Assembly (NCBI GenBank): GCA_029747015.1
Contig: JAKOGI010002776.1
Location: forward strand, 2,501-66,500
Direction of reading: 5' to 3'
Source: Carnegiea gigantea
Lineage: Eukaryota > Streptophyta > Magnoliopsida > Caryophyllales > Cactaceae
DNA: 64,000 nt
Made by a program: the position numbers and the translations under genes
In this document: one piece after another, positions 55,039-64,000 of the stretch
Layout: each line of letters opens with the position of its first letter
Numbering within the stretch: the stretch's first letter is position 1
Notes under the pieces: generated by a model
What the model was told of the DNA's origin: nothing
The model's database searches: none
What the model saw: the letters and a program-made list of their open reading frames with translations, nothing else

Positions 55039-56100
55039 GCTACTTTGGATGCAATTTTATAGATCATCATACGATATACAATGGGCTTATAATCACCATC
55101 CACAAGATGCTATTTGATTTTAGACAGAAGAGTAATGCTAGTGCAGTTCACACTCCTCAACATTTTATTTGTTATAAAAATTCCTGAGCAACTGCGAGCA
55201 CTTCTTTGCCTACAACATTCCAGGCCTTTTTTTAAAGAAAGCCGAAGTATATCCATCAACCCCTAGGGATTTGTCATCCCTTATCTCCCATATAGCCTTT
55301 CTCACTTCAACCTCAAATACTTCCTTGCATAACAAATTGTGTTGAGCAAAGGACACGTGTTTCCTACTCTGAATAACAGCATAGTCATTCATCAGCTCAT
55401 GCTAGCAATTGCCCATCATACCAATAAAGAAGTTTCTAAATAGGTCATTAAGCAAGGCCTTATCATGCACCTTGGTCTCCAATTCATTTAGCACATATGC
55501 GATATTATTTCTAGCTATTCTAGCCTTTAGGCTAGCTTGAAAAACTTTAGTGGGTTGGCATCCCCTACTTTGACCCGGTTTTATCGTGGCTTCTAATGAG
55601 GATATTTTCTTCAACTTCTAACCATTTATTTAGCTCCAAGATCGTCGGGTTTGGTTCTTATATGTTATTAGCACTTGCTTAAAAGGATTCTGCTGCAACT
55701 TTTGCTAACAGGAGCTCAAATCTTTTTTCAGGGCAACAAGCTTATGATCAACTTGATAAGGTTGAGATTGTCCCATCATTCTTCATAAGCTGTTCATAGC
55801 TTTCAATTGGTCCATAATCTAAACAATGCACAGCATTTTAGATCCTTTGCCCAAGCATTTTACACAATGTTGATAAATTTTGGATGTTCAATCCAGAAGT
55901 AGAAGAACCTAAAGGGTTTCTTCCCTAATGCTGTATGTTTGTTGAAATGAATGAGCAAGTGTTAGTGATGAAAGACTTTAGCTTGCAAAGCCTCAGTTTC
56001 TATCATGTGAAATTGAAACAGCTAATCCACATTACCCACAACTCTGTCAAGTTTTGTGTAGACTCTAGAGATGTCTTGTTCATACCTTTTTCTTGTGATT
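55039..56100 (-). pseudogene. L1-type LINE, 5' part (endonuclease end and RT start)
   Basis: On minus from about 56075: DISRVYTKLDRVVGNVD and GKKPFRFFYFWIEHPKFIN (end of the APE endonuclease and start of the linker), then 55614-55402 FQASLKARIARNNIAYVL and NELETKVHDKALLNDLF. 55392-55210 reads EVEVRKAIWEIRDDKSLGVD GYTSAFF-type RT start, followed by VYRMMIYKIASKVA up to the gypsy insertion at 55038. The N-terminal endonuclease is missing; the L1 is cut at about 56100 by the next element. Confidence 0.8.
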
Positions 56101-57290
56101 TTCAAGAACAATAAAGTTTTAAACCACAAGTGTACAATTTTTGTCATACTACTTGAGGGTTGGTCAATAGGGATAGATTATGTGATTAGGTCGCTACGCA
56201 AATTAAATCAGCATTGCCTTTAACTCTTGGCTTTATTTCAGTTAATAGCCAAAATAATAATACGTAGAACAAAAACTAGACAATGAGACAAGACTATGAA
56301 ACTAAATAAAAGACCCAATATCAAAAGTACAATTTAGTCAACAAGGTTCCAACAACACAAGCAAATGTCAAGCAGCGAAGTTGAGCAGAGGCAGGCAACT
56401 CCAATGTAGAATTCTTGCATATTCCAACAATTCAAAATAAGAACTCAATCAGTAACTCAAAACATATTGAAACTAATATGAAATCAGAATCAATTGCACG
56501 CTCTTCTAATGCTGAAACTCAAAATCTCACTCAGCATTAACTACCTAAAATCCAATTACACCAATTGCAACACTAAAACCTAAATCTGAAAACTTGAAAA
56601 TAGGAAATGAAATTAAACGCCCAAAACTGTACTCTTGTATGATCCCCTCTTGCTTTCGACTTTGCCCCGAATTATAGCTTGAAAAACGCCGCTTAAAAAC
56701 TCTTGATTGCTTCAATTAATCCTCAATGGTGAGATTGAAACCATTCCATTAAAGCCTAATTATTCACTTAAATTGATGAGAGAGATAGAGAAGATAATGG
56801 TTGGAGACTGATAATGGTGATGAATGAGCTAATAAATGATGAAGCGAGAGAATGAAGGCTTTAATTATGGCAGAGGAGGGGATGACATAACGTAGCCGGG
56901 CTTCTCAGGTTTACTGGGAAGAAAAGAATGAAAAGAAGAGGAGAGAGAAAGGACGTGTGGGAAGGTTGGGAACAACAGGTCATGTGTTGGGTAAGTGCAA
57001 AATAAATGATGGAGGGAAGGAGAGAGAGGAAGGCAGGACTAGGGACGAATTGAGCTGCACGTCTGGGCAAGCATCAGGGCTAAAATGAGGAGAAAGAGAG
57101 CTGAGAAGAAGGCAAATGGGGGGCACTTCTGGGACACATGCCCAGCACGAGATGGCGGAAGGGGGAGAGGCAGGCTGGGTTGGGCAAAGCACGGACTGGG
57201 CTCCAGCGATTTCTAGACCTTGTCACGCTGGGCTTCAACCTGTTTTTCTTGTTTTTTTAATGGTCCAACACTTTTTTTTGGTTTTCGGCT
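56101..57290 (-). mobile_element. Probable 3' LTR of an Athila/Tat element, distal part
   Basis: Non-coding. On minus it ends near a segment whose plus strand reads CACAAGTGTACAATTTTTGTC, like the CGCAAGTGTACGG motif seen in LTRs of this group. The short open frames near 56860-57190 have no recognisable protein. It would form one LTR of about 1.3 kb together with 60749-60870 if the RTE LINE between them is removed. The LTR end and target duplication could not be fixed because the 5' LTR is outside the window. Confidence 0.5.
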
Positions 57291-57479
57291 AGGAATTGTA
57301 TTTAATTTTGCCTGTGGCTTTATTGCATTACTATTCTTTGTTGCTAGGTTGGTTTCTTTATTATTATTAGTAGTGTTAGTATTTCTTTAGTAGTCGCATT
57401 CTTTTTACTATTAGCATTGTTTTAGTAGTTTGTAGTTGGTTGTGGCTTTCTCATAGGCGTCTACGTCTGTGGCGAGCCA

Positions 57480-58185
57480 TGTAGCTGTTTCAGCCGATCC
57501 TCCGGGGAGTCTTGGGGTTAAGAGGGATGTAGCGTTGCGGAAGGTACGCCTAGCGTCCTAGAATATTGGGTCCCTCACGGGTAAGTCGATAGAATTAGTT
57601 AAGTCTTTGCGTAGGCGTAAGATTAGTTTAGCCTGCGTCCAGGAGACGAAATGGGTTGGGGCTAAAGTTAGAGAGATTGATGGTTATAAACTTTGGTACT
57701 CGGGGTCAATCAAGGCGAAGAATGGAGTTGGCATCCTGGTTGTGAAGGATCTGGTGGACCAGGTGGTCGAAGTGAGGCGTAAGAGCGATCGGATTATGGC
57801 CATTAAGGTGTTAGTGGGTTCAGTTTTCATGAACGTGGTGAGTGTGTATGCGCCCCAAGTAGGCCTGCCGCAGGAAACTAAGAAGCTCTTTTGGGAGAAC
57901 CTAGATGAGGTCATCCAAGAGGTCCCTTGGAGCGAGAAACTGTTCATAGGAGGAGACTTTAACGGCCATATCGGCGTGGAGGCAACGGGTTATGATGGGG
58001 TCCATAGGGGCTTCAGTTTTGGAGAGAGAAACGCGGGAGGGGTCTCTGTGCTGGACTTTGCAGTGACCTTTGATTTGTCGGTGGCCAACTCCTTCTTCAA
58101 GAAGAAGGAGGACCACCTAGTGACCTTCAAGAGCAGCTCTTACAAGACCCAGATTGACTACTTCCTAACGAGGAAGGAAAATTAG
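57480..58185 (+). pseudogene. RTE LINE endonuclease domain
   Basis: The frame begins upstream of 57541. An in-frame TAG at 57559 replaces W in the ASWNIGSLTGK-type start of the nuclease. Then SLACVQETKWVGAKVREIDG (catalytic QE), VSVYAPQVGLP, LFIGGDFNGHIGV (GDFN), NAGGVSVLDFA and YKTQIDYFLTRK (usual QIDYxLxR) follow to a TAG at 58183. It nicks target DNA for target-primed reverse transcription. The SDH-like end is altered. Two stops break it. Confidence 0.85.
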
Positions 58186-59917
58186 ATATCGTGTAAGGAC
58201 TGCAAAGTGATTCCCAGCGAGTTTCTAGGAGCTCAACACAGGTTGCTGGTTTTAGATGTAGTGTGCAAGTATCCTAGGAGGATGACGAGGAGAGTCAGAG
58301 AACCCAGAATTAAGTGGTGGACCCTCACGAAGGAGAAGGCGGGGTTAATAGCAGAAAGAATAGCCGAGGAGAGAGCTTGGAGTAGGGCAGAAGACGTCGA
58401 TTCGATGTGGGAGGCTGTGGCGGATTGCATTCGAAGGTCGGTTAAGGAAACTCTAGGTCTTTCCAGGGGAAGCGGCAACAGGATGGAGGGCGCCTGGTGG
58501 TGGAACGAAGAGGTAAAGGAGAAAGTCAAGGCAAAAAAAGAGGCTTACGCGGAGTTCATGAGCAGCAGTTCGGAGGAAGAGAGGGAGCAAAAGAAGATTG
58601 GATGCAAGGTGGCCAAGAAGGTAGCCAGAAAGGCGGTGGCAGTAGCAAAGAGCCAGGCGTTTGATAGATTGTACCATAGATTGTGGACGAAGGAAGGGGA
58701 AAAGGAGGTTCTCAAACTGGCTAGGGCGAGGGAAAGGAAGACTAGGGATTTGGGGGTGGTAAGGTGCATCAAGGACGAAGAGGGTAAAGTGTTGACTGAG
58801 GATGTTGAAATTAAGGAGAGATGGCAAAGGTTCTTTGTTAAACTCCTAAATGGGGAAGGGGCGCGAGACGACTCTAGTAGGGCAAAGAGGGTAGCGATCA
58901 GCGTGCGGGCGACCATATAACAAAGGAGGAGATTAGGGAGGCCTTGAAGAAGATGGCGAATGGAAAGGCAATGGGCCCGAACCAGATACTGGTGGACGTT
59001 TGGAAGTTTATGGGGGAGGTAGGTCTAGAGTGGCTCACGGAGCTGTTCAATGTTATTTTCAGGACCGCCAAGATGCCCAGAGAATGGAGGGCCAGCACAG
59101 TCATCCCATTGTACAAAAACAAAGGGGATATCCAAGATTCTAATAACTATAGGGGCATCAAGCCGCTCAGTCATACTATGAAGCTTTGAGAGAGGGTGAT
59201 TGAGAGAAGGTTACGAGAGGATGTAGAGATTTCAGAAAATCAATTTGGTTTTATGCCAGGCAGGTCGACCATTGAGGCGATCTACCTCCTCAGAGGGCTC
59301 ATGGGCTTGTTCAGGGATAGAAAGGTGGATCTCCATATGGTGTTCATTGACCTAGAGAAAACATATGATAGAGTCCCGAGGGAGGTATTGTGGAGATGTT
59401 TGGAAGAGAAAAGGGTGGCACCCGCGTACATCCATGTAATCAAGGATATGTACGAGGGGGGCGGACGCGTGTTAGGACACCGGGAGGGGTCTCCAATGAC
59501 TTCGCTATTAGTATGGGCCTGCATCAGGGCTCCGCCTTAAGCCCGTTTCTTTTCGCATTAGTTTTGGATGAACTCACTAGAGGAATCCTGGACGAGGTGC
59601 CTTGGTGCATGTTATTTACCGATAACATCGCTCTTATCGATGTGACCCGACAGGGGGTGAATGACAGGTTGGAGAGTTGGAGGCATACGCTGGAAGCTAG
59701 GGATTTCCGGTTAAGTAGATCAAAAACGGAATACCTCCATTGTCGTTTCAGTGGAAGGACAGAAGAGGGGGGAGACGTCACACTGGATGGGAGGGTGATT
59801 CCAAAGGTCGCTAAATTTAAGTATCTGGGCTTCATCATCCAGCAGAACGGGGACATTGGCGAGGATATTAGCCAGCGGATAAGAGTGGGTTGGCAAAAGT
59901 GAAAGTCAGCGTCAGGG
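58186..59917 (+). pseudogene. RTE LINE reverse transcriptase
   Basis: 58207-58920 is the linker in the same frame as the endonuclease. A frameshift near 58922 leads to NGKAMGPNQILVDVWK, PREWRASTVIPLYKNKGD and NNYRGIKPLSHTMKL, then TGA at 59187 for W. FMPGRSTIEAIYLLRGL and [14 protein letters not shown] follow. A second frameshift near 59460 leads to [20 protein letters not shown] and [11 protein letters not shown] near 59610. The catalytic FADD box is FTDN, so one aspartate is lost. It is non-functional. Confidence 0.85.
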
Positions 59918-60352
59918 GTGCTGTGTGACAAGAGAGTGCCTCTAGGACTGAAAGGCAAAGTTTATCGGAGGGTAGCAAGACCGGCTGTTCTCTATGGATC
60001 GGAGTGTTGGCCGCTAAAAAAGATGCAGGTCCATAGGTTGATGGTAGCTGAGATGAGAATGGTCAGGTGGATGTGTGGTTTTACGAGATTAGACGGAATT
60101 AGGAATGGCGTAATCAGGAGCTTAGCCGAAGTAGCCCCCATAGAGGAGAAGATGAGGGAATCGAGGCTTAAATGGTTCGGCCACATAAAGAGGAGAAGTG
60201 TGGCTGCCCCAGTGCGGAGGTGCGAGATGATCGCCCCCCCCGGCGGAAAGAGAAGGAGGGGTAGACTGAAGAAGAGCCTAGAGGAAGTGGTTAGAGAGGA
60301 CCTGAGAGTTATCGGTCTGACGGAGGACATGGCCCAGGATAGGAGGCTGTGA
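59918..60352 (+). pseudogene. RTE LINE C-terminal domain
   Basis: 144 codons in the frame of the preceding RT part after a TGA at 59900: LCDKRVPLGLKGKVYRRVAR, PAVLYGSECWPLKKMQVHRL, AEMRMVRWMCGFTRLDGIRN, RLKWFGHIKRRS and RGRLKKSLEEVVREDLRVIG. A TGA at 60350 (usual W) ends it before RDRIKVSD. This is the conserved C-terminal part of plant RTE proteins. Confidence 0.85.
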
Positions 60353-60748
60353 CGGGATAGGATTAAGGTTTCTGATTGTAGGGGTCCGGCTCCGTAGGTG
60401 GCAGTAGCTTAGGTGGGGTGGGGCGGGGGGGGGTTTTTTTGGTGTACTTGTCTGCAGGTCGTCCTTTTCTGGGCTGTGACGGCATCTAGCGCCCCTGGTT
60501 TTGTTGAGGTATGTCTCCGCTCCTTGTTTATTTGCTCTCCGTACCCTTTTCTCCTCATTGATAATTGGTTTGCAATCGTTTTCTCTTTAAACCTTTTTTT
60601 CTCAAAAGCTGTTTTGTGGGTCTTTAGGAATCAACCTCTCTATGGGTAGGAATACCGGTAGGGGTAAGGTTGCCTACAGCTGGATCTCCCCAGACCCCGC
60701 GAAAGCGGGACCCACACTGGGAGTTGTTGTTGTTGTTGTTGTTGTTTC
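60353..60748 (+). other. RTE LINE 3' untranslated region
   Basis: T-rich, with GGGTAAGGTTGCCTACAGCT and a small stem (CCCCGCGAAAGCGGG) near 60695, then GTT repeats. The last 90 bases are the conserved tail recognised by RTE reverse transcriptase and borrowed by SINEs. Confidence 0.8.
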
Positions 60749-62547
60749 TTATTTGCTTTTCAAATGCCTACAAAACAAACAAAACATATTAAAATTCTAA
60801 CTTAATTATTTATTTTGAGCAAATATTAGATAATAAAAGGATATAAAATGACGTGATTTCAGGTTGAACAATACCCTTGCACCTAAATTTTACTCGTCCT
60901 TGAGTAAGATGAAGCTAAAAATCCTAAAAAAGAAATAAAATCCTAACTCACTTTCGTAGGAAGCACGTTTATACTTAACATGTGCAACAAGCCCTTTAAA
61001 CCCCTAGGTTGTCTCTAGTGGACAAGTGAGGTCTTGTGAGGGTTTGCAGAAAATATAATCAAAAAATCTATGAAAAAGAAAAAGAAAGTTAAAAATCTTT
61101 CTGTGCTTTTTCAAAGTATATGTACAACACCGACAAAAAATATGCACACATTCCAGCCAACCACATTACTCAAGTAACATAAGTATTAGATCACATGTAA
61201 ATGCAATATACATATCAAAAAATTCTTAGTCCCCATTGATGACATCTATACACAATCTTTTAGCCCACTTAGAAAATATGTACAAGCCTGATTGGTAGAA
61301 CCTCACTTTAGTGATATATGGAAGACTCCTGCTTATGTGTTTAAGATTTAACAAGGTTCACTCTATTCATCTTCCAATGATATAACCTATCATAGGCTTG
61401 TAGGATTCTCAATTCTCCACCACTGAGATGCAAAATGCAAAACAATAATCAAGATGATTTAACAAGAGCTGTAACGGGGCCAAGGGTAAAAGGGTAAGAG
61501 AGGGAATCGATTTGGAAAATAAGGAGTTAAACGCCAAGTAGCTAATAAGCAACTCAACACTTCCAACAACTCTCAACACAAAATAAGAACACACCCCATA
61601 AAAGTAATCATAGAAAATGAGTATATGTGCCAATGCAGTCATGCGAAACACTCTTACTCACAACACTTTTTTTCTCTTTTTCATGAGATTTTTTAAAAAA
61701 AAATTCATTTTTTTTGAACTTTTTGTTTCATTTTTTTCCACTTTTTCTTTGTTCTCCTCCTTTTTTTTCTTTTTTTCTAAAAGAAAAACGAATGAATGGA
61801 ACGTAACAACATAACTCGTTTTCCACATGACCATAACAGTAAATCCCTCATCACACTAATTCCAAAACATCCACCAAATGTATCATCACCTGAAAGATAC
61901 CCACCAAATATTGAAGTGCTGCTCCGCTAATCTTGGCTTAGGTATAAGAAATGTGTTTAGGCCAAGGATAAAAATGAAGGATACACATCAAATGAAAATG
62001 GTCAAAGCTCAAAGGGCTAGCAAATGGTAAAACATTCAAATTAGGATGGCAATTTAGCTTATGTGACTCATAAAACAAAGAATGCCTCAATCATATCACC
62101 ATAATGCACATGCTAACTGTGATTTTGCAGAGAATCAAAGCAAGTTCTAGAAATATAATCATCAAAGAGAACATAGTCAATCATAATAGAATATACATTC
62201 CCTAAAACAAAACAAAAACCTTTTTGGAAATTTTCGAAGTTCTCAATTTTTCCCCTTTTTTTCCCAAAAGTTTCTCTTTTTTTTTTGAAACATAGTTTTC
62301 CCCCATCCCCACACCTAGATTACAATGTCCTCATTGGAAGCGAAAGAAAATAGAAAACAAAAGCTAAAAAGAAAACTAATATATAAAAAGAAACTAAAGA
62401 AAACTAGAAGACTCTAAAACTCAAATAGACAAACCTATACACAAAAGAGAAGAAAAAGAAAAGAGAATTCAGAAAAAAATGAAACGAAAGAAATTTCAAT
62501 CAAACTAGGTCGGATGATGGATGCACCTGAGCTAACTCGGTAGCACA
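60749..62547 (-). other. 3' non-coding region and LTR start of an Athila/Tat element
   Basis: On minus, below the integrase end (62548): GAGGACATTGTAATCTAGGT GTGGGGATGGGG-type purine tract near 62330-62300, then AT-rich non-coding sequence, then GACGAGTAAAATTTAGGTGC and AAGGGTAT (60882-60871), a probable polypurine tract. TGTTCAACCTG at 60870 would be the LTR start. The LTR continues to 60749, where the RTE LINE sits. No gene is seen. Confidence 0.6.
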
Positions 62548-63460
62548 TCACTTATCAGAAACCGACTCGCGGAGTATTAGACACTCTACATTTTCTATGC
62601 CTGGCAACTCCAAAAACTGCCTCAATCTTTGGTCATTCACCTTAAACTTGGCACCACTCTTATGATCATGTATCTCAACTATACCATAGGGAAAAACATG
62701 TGAATCAATATAGGGACCTGTCCAGCGGAATCTTAATTTTCTTGGAAAAAGGTGGAGGATAGAATCATATAAGAGCGCTTCCATTCCTGAGGCAAACTCT
62801 TTCCTAAGAATATGTCTATCATGAAACAACTTAGCCATCTCCTTGCAAGATCGAGCACTCTCATACGCCTCAACTCTAATCTCTTCTAGCTTACTCAGTT
62901 GTAGTCTCCTTTCCTCACCGGCCTCAGTCAAGTCATAATTCAACGTCTCTATGTCCCACCAATCTTTGCGCTCTATGTCAATAGGAAGATGACAAGGCTT
63001 ACCACAAATGACCCGCCAAGGTGACATACCTAAAAGAGTCTTAAAAGCAGTCTCACAAGCCTATAAAGCATCTACAAGCTTATTGATCCAATCCTTCTAG
63101 TTCCTGCTTATAGTCTTCTCAAGAATTTGCTTAATCTACCTATTAGACACTTCTACCTAGCCACTAGTCTGGGGATGATATGGGGTAGCAAGTCTATGGA
63201 CTATAGAGTAACTCCTCAACAAGTCATCAAAAGACCTATTAGTAAAATGTGTACCCTGATCACTAGTAATAGCTTGAGGTAGGCCAAATCTAACAAAAAT
63301 ATGCTCCCTAAGGAACCTCACCCACTTTAACATCATTGGTCCTAGTAGGGATAACCTCTACCCACTTAGAAACATAGTCCACAGCTAGCAAAATATGTTC
63401 ATTCTCAAAAGAAGATCGAAATGGTCCCATAAAGTGTATACCCTAAACATCAAAAATCTC
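62548..63460 (-). pseudogene. Integrase of the Athila/Tat element
   Basis: 63027-62548 is a clean open C-terminal part: MSPWRVICGKPCHLPIDIE, ALLYDSILHLFPRKLRFRWT and GPYIDSHVFPYGIVEI, FKVNDQRLRQFLELPG, typical of Athila/Tat. The core at 63460-63050 is broken by stops. GIHFMGPF stands where GIDFMGPF is expected (first catalytic aspartate lost). [27 protein letters not shown] and ATPYHPQTSG are seen. A stop follows TSG. It is dead. Confidence 0.85.
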
Positions 63461-64000
63461 TACGATGATGATGAGATTAAGTGGCATGATGTCTCTTCTG
63501 CTAATTCTAACCAGCTATTGGCATCTGGAGCCACTCTTACAATATTCAAAAGCATTCGAAAACAAGGTAGCCAATAGAAATCACATTAGAAAACTTTGGC
63601 TACTATCTTTCTTTAACTAAAATGCCCCCCATATGCTTACTCATTACAGAATGAAAAAACACTCTTAACCTCATGGTCAAGAATACACCTTTTAAAGACT
63701 TCAACAGAACAATACTTCAATAAGTATGTTTCATTCCAAACAAAGAATTTCACAAGGTGGAAAAATCGGTCTCTATAATTCTTCGTCCAACCCTCAGGAA
63801 TCTTACCAGACACTAGGTAGTTCACAATTTCAGCATACCAAGGGTCAGGGTGGACAGCAAACAATTGCTCATCAAGGAAGCACTCAGAAATGTTGGACTC
63901 AAGCTCTCCACCACAGAGAATCCAAGACAAGTTGTCTGCAATTAGGTTCCCAGAACCTTTCTTATCTCTAATCTCATAATCAAATTCTTGCAAAAGCATG
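63461..64000 (-). pseudogene. RNase H end and integrase zinc domain of the Athila/Tat element
   Basis: 63999-63637 reads LLQEFDYEIRDKKGSGNLIA DNLSW-type RNase H end (usual ADHLSR), then FVWNETYLLKYCSVEVFKRC ILDHE leading to the integrase zinc domain, where GHF-like and CQ pieces occur in other frames. The gene continues beyond the window, so RT and gag lie to the right. Confidence 0.8.

Larger units (their letters stand above)
57290..60748 (+). mobile_element. RTE-clade LINE with (GTT)n tail
   Basis: The plus-strand element has an apurinic endonuclease, a reverse transcriptase and a C-terminal domain, followed by a 3' region ending GGGACCCACACTGGGAGTTG and GTT repeats (60721-60748). That 3' end is the one shared by plant RTE LINEs and TS-type SINEs. 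It is more GC-rich than its surroundings. The 5' end is approximate. TTTCTTGTTTTTTT (about 57246) and TTTCTTATTTGCTTTT (60746) may be a degenerate target duplication. Confidence 0.85.

Noticed and set aside
56861..57192. Pro/Ser-rich minus-strand frames of about 70 codons
   Set aside because: Low-complexity purine-rich plus strand gives Pro/Ser/Leu codons on minus. No motif, and the region is probably LTR.
58233..60330. Long minus-strand frames opposite the RTE LINE
   Set aside because: They are shadows of the plus-strand LINE proteins, which carry recognisable endonuclease and RT motifs.
60353..60748. Independent TS-type SINE
   Set aside because: The shared 3' tail is continuous with the RTE LINE coding region and there is no Pol III A/B box head, so it is the LINE's own 3' end.
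1..64000. Host genes, organellar insertions, tRNA or rRNA genes
   Set aside because: No exon-like conserved plant protein, chloroplast or mitochondrial gene, cloverleaf or rRNA core sequence was recognised by eye on either strand.

Overview
This window is a gene-poor block of plant nuclear DNA, almost certainly from a dicot. I found no host protein gene, tRNA or rRNA. Nearly everything that can be identified is a decayed or nested mobile element, and no bacterial features are present. The plant assignment rests on endogenous caulimovirid (pararetrovirus) sequence, an Athila/Tat-type element with a tRNA-Asp-like primer site, a chromovirus-like Ty3/gypsy element, an L1 LINE, and an RTE LINE whose 3' end has the (GTT)n tail shared with plant SINEs. 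The species cannot be told from the sequence.

Layout. 1-3364 looks like the 3' part of a long Ty3/gypsy LTR followed by its primer site. 3384-5055 is unassigned. 5056-12690 is a tandem array of about 1.5-kb units, each a palindrome built from the viral pol C-terminus, promoter and leader in opposite orientations. 12784-33426 plus 42289-45845 hold one viral fragment and five larger copies, called A to E here. They alternate in orientation: + fragment, A(-), B(+), C(-), D(+), E(-). Copy D is split by a 1146-bp non-autonomous hAT-like element with an 8-bp target duplication (30672-31817), and near its 3' end by an 8.86-kb Athila/Tat-lineage LTR element with a 5-bp duplication (33427-42288) that has gag and protease but no reverse transcriptase or integrase. 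45850-46357 is microsatellite. 46560-56100 is an L1 LINE remnant on the minus strand, split by a gypsy element (48235-55038, minus). From 56100 to the window end is the 3' part of an Athila/Tat element on the minus strand, with an RTE LINE (about 57290-60748, plus) sitting in its 3' LTR.

The viral copies share one gene order: tRNA-Met primer site, ORF1, (capsid core in B only), zinc knuckle, coiled coil, aspartic protease, RT, RNase H, a conserved C-terminal tail, then promoter and leader. All are broken by stops and frameshifts. Two sub-lineages can be separated. B has the capsid core and one protease domain. A and D lack the capsid core and carry an extra protease-like domain after the zinc knuckle. 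No movement-protein domain was recognised.

The most unusual region is the promoter/leader array. Its convergent promoters read into a palindromic leader, so any transcript could fold into a long hairpin. Identical breakpoints and a shared arm-specific indel in every unit indicate that one inverted dimer was amplified in tandem. All coordinates, motifs and comparisons were read by eye. Family names rest on recognised motifs, not on database searches.
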